Shown piece by piece: positions 1-6,796 of a DNA stretch of 11,938 bases. This DNA comes from JBECKR01 sp040235415 (lineage in GTDB: Bacteria > Acidobacteriota > Polarisedimenticolia > Polarisedimenticolales > Polarisedimenticolaceae), in the NCBI GenBank assembly GCA_040235415.1, contig JBECKR010000142.1, forward strand, positions 1 through 11,938, in the 5' to 3' direction. The notes beneath the pieces are model-generated. The model ran no database searches, was not told the DNA's origin, and was given only the letters and a program-made list of their open reading frames with translations. Both the position numbers and the translations under genes were made by a program. Within the stretch, counting starts at the first letter, position 1. Every line of letters begins with the position of its first letter.

Positions 1-233
1 GGTCCGTAGCGCTCCTCGAGCTCGTCGTTCGTGATGACCACGGCGTCGCCCGACTTCGCCCTCGGCTTGTCCTTCGACGTTTCCTTCGACTTCGTCGTCG
101 CGGGCCCGGACTTGGCGGGCGCCTTCGTAGTCTCGGCGCCCTTCCGGGCAGCGGCGGACTCGGCCGCGATCACCGGAAGCGCGATCCCGAGCACCGCGAT
201 CCCGGTCCAGGAAAGTACCGCTCGAGCTCTCAT
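1..233 (-). CDS. secreted protein of unknown function, N-terminal part (runs off left edge)
   Basis: The reading frame opens at an ATG at 231-233 and stays open for 77 codons to the window edge, so only the N-terminus is seen. A good ribosome-binding site (GGGAGG, about 6-7 bases before the ATG) supports the start. The protein begins MRARAVLSWTGIAVLGIALP, a basic N-region followed by a hydrophobic core of about 17 residues; cleavage is plausible after the Ala residues near 22-24. Residues about 25-62 are a low-complexity stretch rich in Lys, Thr, Ala, Ser and Pro, like a flexible periplasmic linker. A more ordered segment then starts (VVITNDELEERYG) at the cut. I do not recognise the family. 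A secreted or periplasmic location is inferred from the signal sequence; a lipoprotein is unlikely because no Cys follows the hydrophobic core. It reads in the same direction as the activator gene at 703-1716 but lies about 470 bases downstream of it, so it probably has its own promoter. Confidence 0.75.
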   Translation of the reverse strand, partial: MRARAVLSWTGIAVLGIALPVIAAESAAARKGAETTKAPAKSGPATTKSKETSKDKPRAKSGDAVVITNDELEERYG

Positions 234-299
234 CGGTTCGCCTCCCGGCGGCGCTGCGCGGGGACCCGGGGTCGCCCTCGCCCGAACGCGCCTCGACCA

Positions 300-328
300 A
301 AGCTAAGCTCCCGAGTCCGCCGCGTCCA
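300..328 (-). promoter_or_regulatory. weak candidate sigma-70-type promoter for the secreted protein
   Basis: Read on the minus strand, TGGACG at 323-328 (four of six matches to TTGACA) is followed after 17 bases by TAGCTT at 300-305 (three of six matches to TATAAT, including the key TA and final T). This would start transcription about 60 bases before the ATG at 233. Spacing is ideal but the boxes are weak, and housekeeping promoter consensus is uncertain in this unidentified high-GC organism. Confidence 0.25.
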
Positions 329-427
329 CGTCCGTCGCCGCCGAGCGCTGCGCCCCGCAGTTCGCACGGCGTGCCCCCGGGTTCACCCGCGTCCGCGGAA
401 AAGCCCCGATCTCGGCCGCGAGCCGCC

Positions 428-443
428 TGGCACGGTCCCTGCT
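428..443 (+). promoter_or_regulatory. candidate sigma-54 (-24/-12) promoter
   Basis: The sequence TGGCACGGTCCCTGCT matches the RpoN consensus TGGCACR-N4-TTGCW at every specified base except the first T of the -12 element, which is C here. The diagnostic GG (429-430) and GC (441-442) are separated by exactly 10 bases. Transcription would start near 454 and run right through the gene-free stretch towards the 3' end of the sigma-54 activator gene, which is on the opposite strand. No protein-coding gene follows on the plus strand before 1819, so the product would be a non-coding or antisense RNA, or the match is fortuitous. Confidence 0.45.
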
Positions 444-502
444 GTCCCCCGGCGCAGCAGACGGGTACCTGCAGGGCCCGACACCAGGCCAGGGGCGCGG
501 AC

Positions 503-523
503 GCCGCGGCGAACCGCCGCGGC
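503..523. other. strong GC hairpin, 9-bp stem with 3-base loop
   Basis: GCCGCGGCG (503-511) is separated by AAC (512-514) from its exact reverse complement CGCCGCGGC (515-523). Neither strand has a T-run after it, so it is not a classical intrinsic terminator. It lies about 50 bases after the predicted sigma-54 start site and could be the structured 5' part of that transcript, or a chance palindrome in very GC-rich DNA. Confidence 0.4.
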
Positions 524-702
524 CCCGCGCTCTCGGTTTCACGCGGCGCGACCGGCTGGGGCGCGGCCGCGCGGGAAGGTCGGACGACGTCGTCGTCGCG
601 GAGCGGCGATCCTCCCCGGGCGGGGGGGCCGCAGCGCGGTGGTCTCCTACCCGACCCCAGCCCCACCGCGTGCTCCGCGACGGCGATCTTGCTCGCGACC
701 GT

Positions 703-1716
703 CTAGTGCGGCTTCGACCCCGGCTTCAGGCCGAGGCGGTCGAGGATCTTGTACAGCGCCCGGACCGAAACGCCGGCGATCTCCGCCGCCTTACGGACGT
801 TGCCGGCGGATCGCGCGAGCGCCTGCCGGACGTATGCCTGCTCGAACTTCTCCTTGGCGGTCGGCCAGTCGTGCCGCAGGAGCTCGGTCAGCGCGCCGGT
901 CCCGCCCGCGAGGTGGTCGAGCGCGAAGCATCCGACGTCGAGCACCATCCCGGAGTTCATCGCCATGGCGCGCTCGATCGCGGAGCGGAGCTCCCGGACG
1001 TTGCCCGGCCAGGGGTAGGCGCGCAGCAGATCCATGGCGGATTCGGAGATCGCGGTGAACGGCCTCCCCTGGGACGTCGCGATGGCGCGCGCGAACCGGT
1101 CCGCGAGCAGCGGGACGTCCTCGGGGCGCTCCCGCAGGGGCGGGATCCGGATCTCGAGGATCCGGAGCCGGTAGTACAGCTCCTGGCGGAACCGGCTCTC
1201 CTGGCTCATGCGGCGCAGGTCGCGGTTCGTCGCGGCGATGATCCGGAGGTCGACGGTCCGGGCCGCCTCGCTTCCCACCCGCTGGATGGCGCCGGACTCC
1301 ATGGCACGGAGCAGCTTCGGCTGCGCCGCGAGGCTGAGGTCGCCGACCTCGTCGAGGAACAGCGTGCCGCCGTGCGCGAGCTCGAACGCGCCCCGACGCG
1401 CGGCCCGCGCGTCCGTGAACGCACCCGCCTCGAAGCCGAACAGCTCGGACTCGATCAGCGTCTCCGGGATCGCCGCGCAGTTCAGCGGCACGAACGGTCC
1501 GGCGTGGCGCCGCGAGCGCGCGTGGATCTCGCGAGCGACGAGCTCCTTCCCCACGCCGCTCTCCCCGAGGATCAGGGCGGTCGAATCGACGCGCGCGACG
1601 CGCTCGATCTGCTTGCGGACGAGCCTCGCGGCCTCGCTTTCGCCGAGGAACGGGCTGTCTTGTCCCGGATGGGAGGGATCGCTCACGACCGGCGCCTCCG
1701 TCTCGGGCCGGATCAT
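703..1716 (-). CDS. sigma-54-dependent transcriptional activator, AAA+ and Fis domains only
   Basis: This is a bacterial enhancer-binding protein of 337 residues that uses ATP hydrolysis to open promoters bound by sigma-54 RNA polymerase. Visible in order: Walker A GESGVGKE (51-58); the sigma-54-contacting loop, GAFTDA here (98-103) instead of GAFTGA; Walker B GTLFLDE (117-123); sensor I ATN (162-164); the arginine region FRQELYYRL (176-184); sensor II WPGNVREL; and a C-terminal Fis-type helix-turn-helix (about 300-332, NVRKAAEIAGVSVRALYKIL). Only about 22 residues precede the AAA+ domain, so there is no receiver, GAF or PAS domain. This matches the PspF layout (about 325 residues), in which a partner protein controls the activator. 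The ATG at 1714-1716 has GGAGG 5 bases upstream. It is transcribed away from the ABC exporter, with 102 bases between the starts, and lies beside a candidate sigma-54 promoter at 428-443. Its target genes are not evident. Confidence 0.93.
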   Translation of the reverse strand: MIRPETEAPVVSDPSHPGQDSPFLGESEAARLVRKQIERVARVDSTALILGESGVGKELVAREIHARSRRHAGPFVPLNCAAIPETLIESELFGFEAGAFTDARAARRGAFELAHGGTLFLDEVGDLSLAAQPKLLRAMESGAIQRVGSEAARTVDLRIIAATNRDLRRMSQESRFRQELYYRLRILEIRIPPLRERPEDVPLLADRFARAIATSQGRPFTAISESAMDLLRAYPWPGNVRELRSAIERAMAMNSGMVLDVGCFALDHLAGGTGALTELLRHDWPTAKEKFEQAYVRQALARSAGNVRKAAEIAGVSVRALYKILDRLGLKPGSKPH

Positions 1717-1774
1717 ACCAGCCTCCGGTCGCGCAACTTTTCGAGTCGAGGCGCGTTTCGTGTCGCGAGGGCCT

Positions 1775-1780
1775 TAGAAT
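1775..1780 (+). promoter_or_regulatory. possible -10 box of the ABC exporter operon
   Basis: TAGAAT differs from TATAAT at one base and lies 38 bases before the GTG start at 1819, inside the 102-base divergent region shared with the activator gene. No good -35 box sits 16-18 bases upstream, so support is limited. A sigma-54-like GG/GC pair at 1792-1806 has the wrong spacing (11 bases) and is not preferred. Confidence 0.3.
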
Positions 1781-1818
1781 CGGGCGGGGCCGGCGGAGGC
1801 GGTTGCGAGGAGGGGGGC

Positions 1819-2745
1819 GTGTTCCACGTCGAGGGTCTGGTCAAGCGGTTCGGCCCGCTCGTGGCGGTCGACGGGGTGTCGTTCGAGACGCGGCGCGGCG
1901 AGATCTACGGGCTGCTCGGCCCGAACGGCGCCGGGAAGACGACGACACTGTCGATGCTCGCGGGGCTTCTGCGACCGGACGAGGGTCGCATCGAGTTCGA
2001 CGGCATCGACCTCGCCGCCGAGCCGCTCCGGGTCAAGGCGCGCCTGGGAGTCGTCCCCCAGGAGAACGCGCTGTACGACAACCTCACCGCGGTCGAGCAC
2101 CTGCGGTTCTGGACGGAGCTGTACCGCTTGCGCGGCGCGGACCGCGACCGCGCGGTCGATCGCGCCCTCGACGTCGTCGGGCTCGCCGCGCGCGGCCGCG
2201 ACAAGGTCTCGACGTACTCCGGAGGGATGAAGCGCCGGCTGAACCTCGCGCTCGGCCTGGTGCACGGGCCGAGCGCGGTGCTGATGGACGAGCCGACCGT
2301 CGGGATCGACCCCCAGGCGCGCGCCAACATCCTGGACGTCGTGCGGTCGGTGGCGGCGTCCGGAACGACCGTGGTGTACACGACGCACTATCTCGAAGAG
2401 GCCGAGACGCTGTGCGACCGGATCGGGATCGTCGATCACGGCCGGCTCCTCGCCGAGGGCAACCTCGCCGAGCTCAAGCTCCGGGCGGGCGAGGCCGACG
2501 TCGTGACGGTCGAGGGAACGTTCGATCCCGCCGTGGCGCGCGAGCGCGTCGAGGGGGTCGACGGCGCCCGCGTCCTCGCGGTCGAGCCCGGCCGGTTGAT
2601 CCTCGCCTCGGGCGACGGCCGGCGGTCGGTCGCCGTGCTGTCGCGCCTGCTCGGGGGCGATCTGCCGATCTCGAGCGTCGAGATCCGACCGCCGAGCCTC
2701 GAGGGTCTGTTCTTGAAGCTGACCGGCCGGGAGCTCCGCGACTGA
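1819..2745 (+). CDS. ABC exporter ATP-binding protein (CcmA/NatA-like, ABC-2 type)
   Basis: This 308-residue cytoplasmic ATPase should dimerise and drive the two membrane proteins encoded next to it. All nucleotide-binding motifs are intact: Walker A GPNGAGKT (34-41), Q-loop Gln81, signature YSGGMKRR (133-140), Walker B VLMDEP (154-159), D-loop VGID and switch His190. After about residue 220 comes a C-terminal extension of the DUF4162 type, common in drug and polysaccharide-type ABC-2 ATPases. The GTG at 1819 is chosen because a strong purine-rich Shine-Dalgarno (GAGGAGGGGGG) precedes it directly and the family's usual N-terminus (hydrophobic strand, then VKRFG) begins there. The frame is open far upstream, but that part is antisense to the activator gene. 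The stop overlaps the next start as TGATG. The substrate cannot be told from sequence; antibiotics, lipids and other hydrophobic compounds are usual for the family. Confidence 0.95.
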   Translation: MFHVEGLVKRFGPLVAVDGVSFETRRGEIYGLLGPNGAGKTTTLSMLAGLLRPDEGRIEFDGIDLAAEPLRVKARLGVVPQENALYDNLTAVEHLRFWTELYRLRGADRDRAVDRALDVVGLAARGRDKVSTYSGGMKRRLNLALGLVHGPSAVLMDEPTVGIDPQARANILDVVRSVAASGTTVVYTTHYLEEAETLCDRIGIVDHGRLLAEGNLAELKLRAGEADVVTVEGTFDPAVARERVEGVDGARVLAVEPGRLILASGDGRRSVAVLSRLLGGDLPISSVEIRPPSLEGLFLKLTGRELRD

Positions 2746-4001
2746 TGTCCGCCGTGCGCGCGATGGTCGCGAAGGACCTGCGACGGCGCCTGCGCTCGCC
2801 GTTCGGCCTGGCGGCGGTCCTGGCGTTCCCGGTGCTGTTCGCCGCGATGCTGGCGGTCACGTTCGGGAGCCACGGCGACCGCGCCCCGCGCTTGAGGCTG
2901 CTCGTCGAGAACCGCGACGGCGAGTTCCTCGGCAACGCGCTGGTGTCGATGCTCGGTTCGAAGGACGCAGCGGAGAGGATGGACGTGACGCTCGTGAGCG
3001 AGGGCGAGGGAGAAGCGCGGATGGGGCGGGGCGAGGCGTCGGCGCTCCTCGTGGTGCCCCCGGGATTCACGCGGGACGTCCTCGACGCCCGCCCGGTGCG
3101 GCTCGTGCTCGTGCGCAATCCGGCGGAGGGGATCATGCCGGAGGTCGCCGAGCAGCTCGGCGGCGTCCTCGTCGAGGGACTCGACGCGGCGATCCGGGCG
3201 CTGCGCCCGCCGCTCCGGAGGATCGGAGACCTCTCCCGCGACGGCGCCGTGCGGGTCGACGACGACGTCGTCGTCGGGATCGCGCTCGACGTCAAACATG
3301 CCGTCGACAGCGCCGAGAAGTTCTTGTTTCCTCCGGTGATCGCTCTCGAGACGTCGAGCGACGCGTCGGGCGATGCCGGCGCCACCGGAACCGCGGCCAT
3401 CTTCCTGCTCGTCCTTCCCGGCGTGTCGGTCTACGCCCTGTTCCTGATCGGCGACCTCGGGATGCGGGACCTCGTGACGGAAGGAGACCTCGGCACGCTC
3501 CGCCGCCAGCTGGCCGGCCCCGTGCGCCCCGGAGAGATCGTCCTCGCGAAGGCGGCGTACGCCGCGACGCTCTCCGTCGCGGGGCTCGCGGTCCTCACGG
3601 CCGTCGGCGCCGCCGTGCTGCGGCGGCCGGTCGACCCCGCCGGCTACCTGCTGCTGTCCGCGGCGCTGGTGCTGGCGGTGACGGGGGCCGGCGCGACGGT
3701 GTACGGGCTCGCACGGACCGAGCGGCGGGGCGCGACCGTCGCGGCGGCGGCGTATCTCGTGCTCGCGTTCGCGGGCGGGAGCTTCCTGCCGCTCGAGTCG
3801 ATGCCGCGAGCGGTCCGTGCGATCGCGCCGGTCTCGCCGTTCTACTGGGGCGCCCAAGGGTTCAAGAAGCTCGTCGGCGAAGGCGGCGGCGCCGTCGCCG
3901 TGCTGCCGAACGTCGCGGTCCTGGCCGGGCTAGGGGTCGGGCTGCTGGCGGTCGGCGCGGCGCTCGTCGCGCGGCGGATGCGCTCGAGGGCGGGCGCATG
4001 A
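2745..4001 (+). CDS. ABC-2 type exporter permease (first of two)
   Basis: An integral inner-membrane protein of 418 residues, presumably one half of the transport channel driven by the preceding ATPase. The layout is typical of the long ABC-2 (NatB/YhiH-like) permeases. An N-terminal basic segment (KDLRRRLRSPF) and first membrane helix (about 20-40) are followed by a large extracytoplasmic domain (about 41-213) and five more helices (about 216-236, 267-292, 298-322, 331-348, 386-409). The helix 5-6 segment carries the family-like LPLESMP and SPFYWGAQGF. The ATG shares one base with the stop of the ATPase gene, with a GGGAG about 11 bases upstream inside that gene, so translation is likely coupled. 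Its end overlaps the next gene by four bases (ATGA). It is related to the following permease in general plan but clearly different in sequence, suggesting a heterodimeric channel. Confidence 0.9.
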   Translation: MSAVRAMVAKDLRRRLRSPFGLAAVLAFPVLFAAMLAVTFGSHGDRAPRLRLLVENRDGEFLGNALVSMLGSKDAAERMDVTLVSEGEGEARMGRGEASALLVVPPGFTRDVLDARPVRLVLVRNPAEGIMPEVAEQLGGVLVEGLDAAIRALRPPLRRIGDLSRDGAVRVDDDVVVGIALDVKHAVDSAEKFLFPPVIALETSSDASGDAGATGTAAIFLLVLPGVSVYALFLIGDLGMRDLVTEGDLGTLRRQLAGPVRPGEIVLAKAAYAATLSVAGLAVLTAVGAAVLRRPVDPAGYLLLSAALVLAVTGAGATVYGLARTERRGATVAAAAYLVLAFAGGSFLPLESMPRAVRAIAPVSPFYWGAQGFKKLVGEGGGAVAVLPNVAVLAGLGVGLLAVGAALVARRMRSRAGA

Positions 4002-5155
4002 GCGCCATCCGGACGCTCGCCTGGAACGACGTGCGGCAGACGGCGCGCGATCGCGCGGCGTTCTTCTGGATGCTGGTGCTGCCGGTCCTCCTGATGTGGC
4101 TGTTCGGCCAGGCGGGGGGGAGCGGAGCCGCCGCGAAGGTCTCGCTCGCCGTCGTCGACCTCGACGGCGGTTGGCTCGCGCGCGAGTTCGTGGACGCGCT
4201 GCGCGGCGATCGCGTGAGCCTCTCGGTGCTGACGCCCGAAGCGGCGACGGTCGCGGAGAAGCCCCCGCCGCGCACGCTCGTCATCCCGGAGGGGTTCACG
4301 GCCGGTGCGCTCGCCGGCGAGAAGCAAACACTGCGACTCGAGAAACGCGCCGGCGCCGACGAGGAGTTCTCGCTCGCGGCCGAGGTCGTGGTCGCGCGGG
4401 CGATCACCCGGACCCTCGGGAGGCTCGTCGAGCTCGACGGCGCCGACGGGAAGCCGCTCCAAGGGGACGACGCCGGCGCGGAGGCGGCGTTCCGCGCGCT
4501 CGACGCGCGCGCCGCGCTCGTGACCCTCGACGTGTCGACGTCGGGGAGCGGGCGGCCGGTGCCGCGGGGGTTCGCTCAGAGCGTTCCGGGCATGCTGACG
4601 ATGTTCGTGTTGATGATGACCCTGATCTACGGCGGCGTGTTCCTGACCCTCGAGAAGCGCAGCGGCATGCTGCGCCGGCAGGCGTCGCTTCCGCTGTCGC
4701 CGCGGACGCTGTTCCTCGGCAAGCTCGCCGGCCGCATGGCGCTCTGCTCGCTTCAGATCGCGATCCTCCTGGTCGCGGGAGCGGTTCTCTTCGGCGCTTC
4801 GTACGGAAGCTCGCCGGCCGCACTGGCGCTGCTGCTGCTGTGCTACGCGTTCGCGGTCGCGAGCCTCGCCACGCTTCTCGGCGCCGCGCTCTCGACTCCC
4901 GAGCAGGCCTCGACCGTCGGGTGGCTGCTCAGCATGGTTCTCGCCGCGATGGGCGGGTGCTGGTGGCCGAGCGAGGTCGTCCCGAGGTGGTTGTGGCACG
5001 CGGCGCACGTGCTACCGACCGCTTGGGCGATGGACGGCTTCCACGCGCTGATCTCGTTCGGCCGCGGCCTGGAGGGGGTCTGGCTGCCATCGCTCGCGCT
5101 CGCCGGCTTCGGACTCGTCTTCACCGTCCTCGGCTCGCGACTGCTCCGGGTGTAA
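3998..5155 (+). CDS. ABC-2 type exporter permease (second of two)
   Basis: An integral membrane protein of 385 residues with the same plan as its upstream neighbour. It has a cytoplasmic start (MSAIRTLAWNDVRQTARDRA), helix 1 at about 21-37, an extracytoplasmic domain to about residue 195, then helices at about 197-217, 249-268, 273-297, 307-321 and 363-382. The segment FLTLEKRSGMLRRQASLPLS (215-234) is the cytoplasmic coupling region seen in ABC-2 permeases (E/K-R-x-G-x-L-R). The start overlaps the previous stop as ATGA, and GAGGG lies 7 bases upstream, so the three ABC genes form a tightly coupled unit. Its TAA stop lies within the left arm of a 25-base palindromic repeat, which could act as the end signal of the operon mRNA. 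The substrate is unknown. Confidence 0.92.
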   Translation: MSAIRTLAWNDVRQTARDRAAFFWMLVLPVLLMWLFGQAGGSGAAAKVSLAVVDLDGGWLAREFVDALRGDRVSLSVLTPEAATVAEKPPPRTLVIPEGFTAGALAGEKQTLRLEKRAGADEEFSLAAEVVVARAITRTLGRLVELDGADGKPLQGDDAGAEAAFRALDARAALVTLDVSTSGSGRPVPRGFAQSVPGMLTMFVLMMTLIYGGVFLTLEKRSGMLRRQASLPLSPRTLFLGKLAGRMALCSLQIAILLVAGAVLFGASYGSSPAALALLLLCYAFAVASLATLLGAALSTPEQASTVGWLLSMVLAAMGGCWWPSEVVPRWLWHAAHVLPTAWAMDGFHALISFGRGLEGVWLPSLALAGFGLVFTVLGSRLLRV

Positions 5156-5178
5156 GAACGGTGTCAGACACCGTTCTT
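5154..5178. repeat. palindromic repeat element, copy 1 (core GGTGTCAGACACC)
   Basis: A perfect inverted repeat: AAGAACGGTGTC at 5154-5165, a single central A at 5166, and the exact reverse complement GACACCGTTCTT at 5167-5178. The first two bases are the last two of the permease gene's TAA stop. The same 13-base core recurs twice at 6802-6827 at another gene end, so this is a dispersed element and not a chance palindrome. It could form a stable hairpin at the end of the ABC operon mRNA. The T residues on the right belong to the stem and are followed by GCATTCCC, so it is not a clear intrinsic terminator. Confidence 0.85.
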
Positions 5179-5237
5179 GCATTCCCGGGGGCGGCCTTGC
5201 GGGACGGTCGCGGCGCGGGTACCGTGGCGCCCGTTTC

Positions 5238-5243
5238 AAGGAG
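5238..5243 (+). promoter_or_regulatory. ribosome-binding site that decides the MarC-family start
   Basis: AAGGAG lies directly against an ATG at 5244, which leaves no room for initiation there, but it is 9 bases before a second in-frame ATG at 5253. The second ATG is therefore the likelier start, shortening the protein by three residues (Met-Arg-Val). Confidence 0.65.
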
Positions 5244-5252
5244 ATGCGGGTC

Positions 5253-5891
5253 ATGCTCGCGGCCGCCCCGTCGGAGTACGCCAAGTTCCTGCTCGGCCTG
5301 CTGTCGATCGTGAATCCGATCGGTGCGATCCCGATCTTCATCGAACTGACGCAGAACCAGTCGCCGCGCGAGCGCTCCCGGACCGGCGGGATCGCGGCGG
5401 CCGCCGGATGCGGCGTGCTGCTCGCGAGCCTGGTTTCCGGTGAGGCGATCCTGCGGTTCTTCGGGATCACGATCGCGTCCTTCCGGGTCGGCGGCGGGAT
5501 CTTGCTGCTCTTGATGGCGATCTCGATGCTGCACGCGCGCGTGAGTCCGGCGAAGCAGACCGAAGAGGAGGCGAGGGATACGGCCCAAAAGGAATCGGTC
5601 GGAGTCGTTCCCCTCGGCGTCCCGCTGCTCGCGGGACCGGGCGCGATCAGCACCGTCATCCTGTACGCCGACCGCGGCGGGTCGGTCCTGCACTACGGCC
5701 TGCTCGCCGCGATCATCGTGGTGGTCGCCGTCGCGTGCTGGCTGAGCTTCCGGACGGCGCCGTACCTCGCGCGGCTCCTGGGCCGGCTCGGAATCAACGT
5801 CGTCACCCGGATCATGGGGCTGATCATGGCCGCGATCGGCGTCGAGTTCATCGCGAGCGGCCTGCGCGGGCTGTTCCCCGGCCTGGGTTGA
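5253..5891 (+). CDS. MarC/YhgN-family (UPF0056) integral membrane protein
   Basis: A 212-residue, mostly hydrophobic inner-membrane protein. The family signatures are visible: VNPIGAIPIF (20-29), the glycine-rich helix FRVGGGILLLLMAISML (77-93) and VPLGVPLLAGPGAIST (119-134), where the two halves mirror each other as in other six-helix MarC proteins. The charged loop at about 98-116 is the usual central cytoplasmic segment. The family was named from the E. coli mar locus, but MarC itself is not shown to confer multiple antibiotic resistance, and the transported substrate is unknown. Length is normal. The start at 5253 is preferred over 5244 from the position of AAGGAG. The gene follows the palindromic repeat by 75 bases and precedes a YihY-family gene by 29 bases. 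A weak promoter-like pair (TTGCGG at 5197, TACCGT at 5220, 17 bases apart) could serve it. Confidence 0.9.
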   Translation: MLAAAPSEYAKFLLGLLSIVNPIGAIPIFIELTQNQSPRERSRTGGIAAAAGCGVLLASLVSGEAILRFFGITIASFRVGGGILLLLMAISMLHARVSPAKQTEEEARDTAQKESVGVVPLGVPLLAGPGAISTVILYADRGGSVLHYGLLAAIIVVVAVACWLSFRTAPYLARLLGRLGINVVTRIMGLIMAAIGVEFIASGLRGLFPGLG

Positions 5892-5920
5892 CCGGCTCCG
5901 TATCGGAGTAGCATGGGCCG

Positions 5921-6796
5921 ATGACGACGCGACTGCCACGGCTCCCGCACCACGCGTGGGCTCTGCTGCGCGACACGTATCGGGGCTTCAGCCGCGACCA
6001 CGGCTCGCTGATGGCCGCCGCGTTGTCGTTCTACTCGCTCGTGTCGGTGGCTCCGCTGCTCATCTTGACGCTCACCATCGCGGGGCCGCTCGTGCGCGGC
6101 GGCGACGCCGGGTCGCAGCTCGTCCGCAGCTTCCGCCCGATCCTCGGCCAGGACGCGGCGGACTTCCTGAGGCACCTCTTGGCCGAGGCGAACCTCGCGC
6201 CGTCCCGCGGCTGGGCGACCGCGGCCGGCATCGCGGTCGTGGTTTACGGGGCGAGCCGTGTGTTCGTCGAGATGCAGCGCTCTCTCGGGATCGTCTGGCA
6301 CGGAGTCGGTGGCTCCCATCGCCTGCGGATGAGCGCGCTCGTCGGTCGTCAGCTCGTCTCGTTCCTGATGGTCCTCGGCGCCGGCCTGCTCGGCCTCGCT
6401 GGCCTCGTCGCGAGCACCGCGATCTCCGCCGTCGCCGCCTGGATGCAGCACCGCGTACCGCACGGGCTGGGCGTCGCGCGCGCGATCCACCTCTCGGCGT
6501 CGCTCGTGCTGCTGTCGGCGACGATCATGATCATCTACCGCCTCGTGCCCCGGGCGCGGCTGCGCTGGTCGGACGTCGCGCTCGGCGCGCTCCTGACGGC
6601 GATCATGACGACGCTCGGCCAGCGCGCGTTCGGGTGGTACCTCGGACGCACGAGCTGGACGTCGATCTACGGCGCGGCGGGAACCGTCGTCATCCTGCTG
6701 TTCTGGTTCTACTACGCCTGGGTGATCTTCCTGGCCGGCGCGGAGTTCACCAAGGCCTGGGCCGAACGGTTCGGCTCCAAGCGCCGCATCCTGTAG
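5921..6796 (+). CDS. YihY/BrkB-family (UPF0761) inner-membrane protein
   Basis: A 291-residue membrane protein with about six helices. The family hallmarks are an N-terminal AAALSFYSLVSVAPLLIL (32-49), the segment AAGIAVVVYGASRVFVEMQR (101-120), and a C-terminal block YGAAGTVVILLFWFYYAWVI (250-269) followed by FLAGAEFTKAW. BrkB was first described in Bordetella and was once annotated as ribonuclease BN; the family is now treated as membrane proteins of uncertain transport role. Length is usual. GGAG at 5905-5908 lies 12 bases before the ATG, a rather long spacing. An out-of-frame ATG at 5913 opens a three-codon frame (Met-Gly-Arg) whose TGA overlaps this start. It follows the MarC-family gene on the same strand with a 29-base gap and is probably cotranscribed. 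Its stop lies 9 bases from the stop of the convergent RND gene. Confidence 0.92.
   Translation: MTTRLPRLPHHAWALLRDTYRGFSRDHGSLMAAALSFYSLVSVAPLLILTLTIAGPLVRGGDAGSQLVRSFRPILGQDAADFLRHLLAEANLAPSRGWATAAGIAVVVYGASRVFVEMQRSLGIVWHGVGGSHRLRMSALVGRQLVSFLMVLGAGLLGLAGLVASTAISAVAAWMQHRVPHGLGVARAIHLSASLVLLSATIMIIYRLVPRARLRWSDVALGALLTAIMTTLGQRAFGWYLGRTSWTSIYGAAGTVVILLFWFYYAWVIFLAGAEFTKAWAERFGSKRRIL

Larger units (their letters stand above)
234..702. other. gene-free stretch of about 470 bases
   Basis: No convincing protein-coding gene was found here. Open frames exist on both strands, as expected at this GC level, but they are low-complexity Arg/Pro/Ala/Gly translations without a ribosome-binding site. 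What the stretch does hold is a candidate promoter for the secreted protein (300-328, minus), a candidate sigma-54 promoter (428-443, plus), a 9-bp-stem hairpin (503-523) and some GC-rich palindromes, for example GCGCGGCCGCGC at 561-572. It ends where the activator gene's TAG stop (minus strand) falls within a CTAG at 703-706. Confidence 0.6.

Noticed and set aside
303..706. Small open frames in the gene-free stretch (79 residues minus, 111 residues plus)
   Set aside because: They lack a ribosome-binding site, have low-complexity Arg/Pro/Ala composition, and overlap each other on opposite strands.
1792..1806. Sigma-54-like GG...TTGC before the ABC ATPase
   Set aside because: The GG and GC are 11 bases apart, not 10, and the -24 box is poor, so RpoN recognition is unlikely.
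670..1818. Long in-frame extension of the ABC ATPase upstream to about 670, which would give a 691-residue protein
   Set aside because: The extension is antisense to the sigma-54 activator gene, has no ABC-related domain, and a strong Shine-Dalgarno with GTG at 1819 matches the family's normal N-terminus.
3257..3276. Perfect 20-base palindrome inside the first ABC permease
   Set aside because: It arises from three GAC codons followed by three GTC codons (Asp-Asp-Asp-Val-Val-Val) and is best explained by coding and codon bias.
2436..5008. Long minus-strand open frames across the ABC permease genes
   Set aside because: These are low-complexity Arg/Glu/Asp-rich shadows; the plus strand encodes clear ABC-2 permeases with coupled starts and stops.
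5197..5225. Promoter-like pair TTGCGG / TACCGT before the MarC-family gene
   Set aside because: Spacing is 17 but each box matches only three of six consensus bases; too weak to annotate as a feature.
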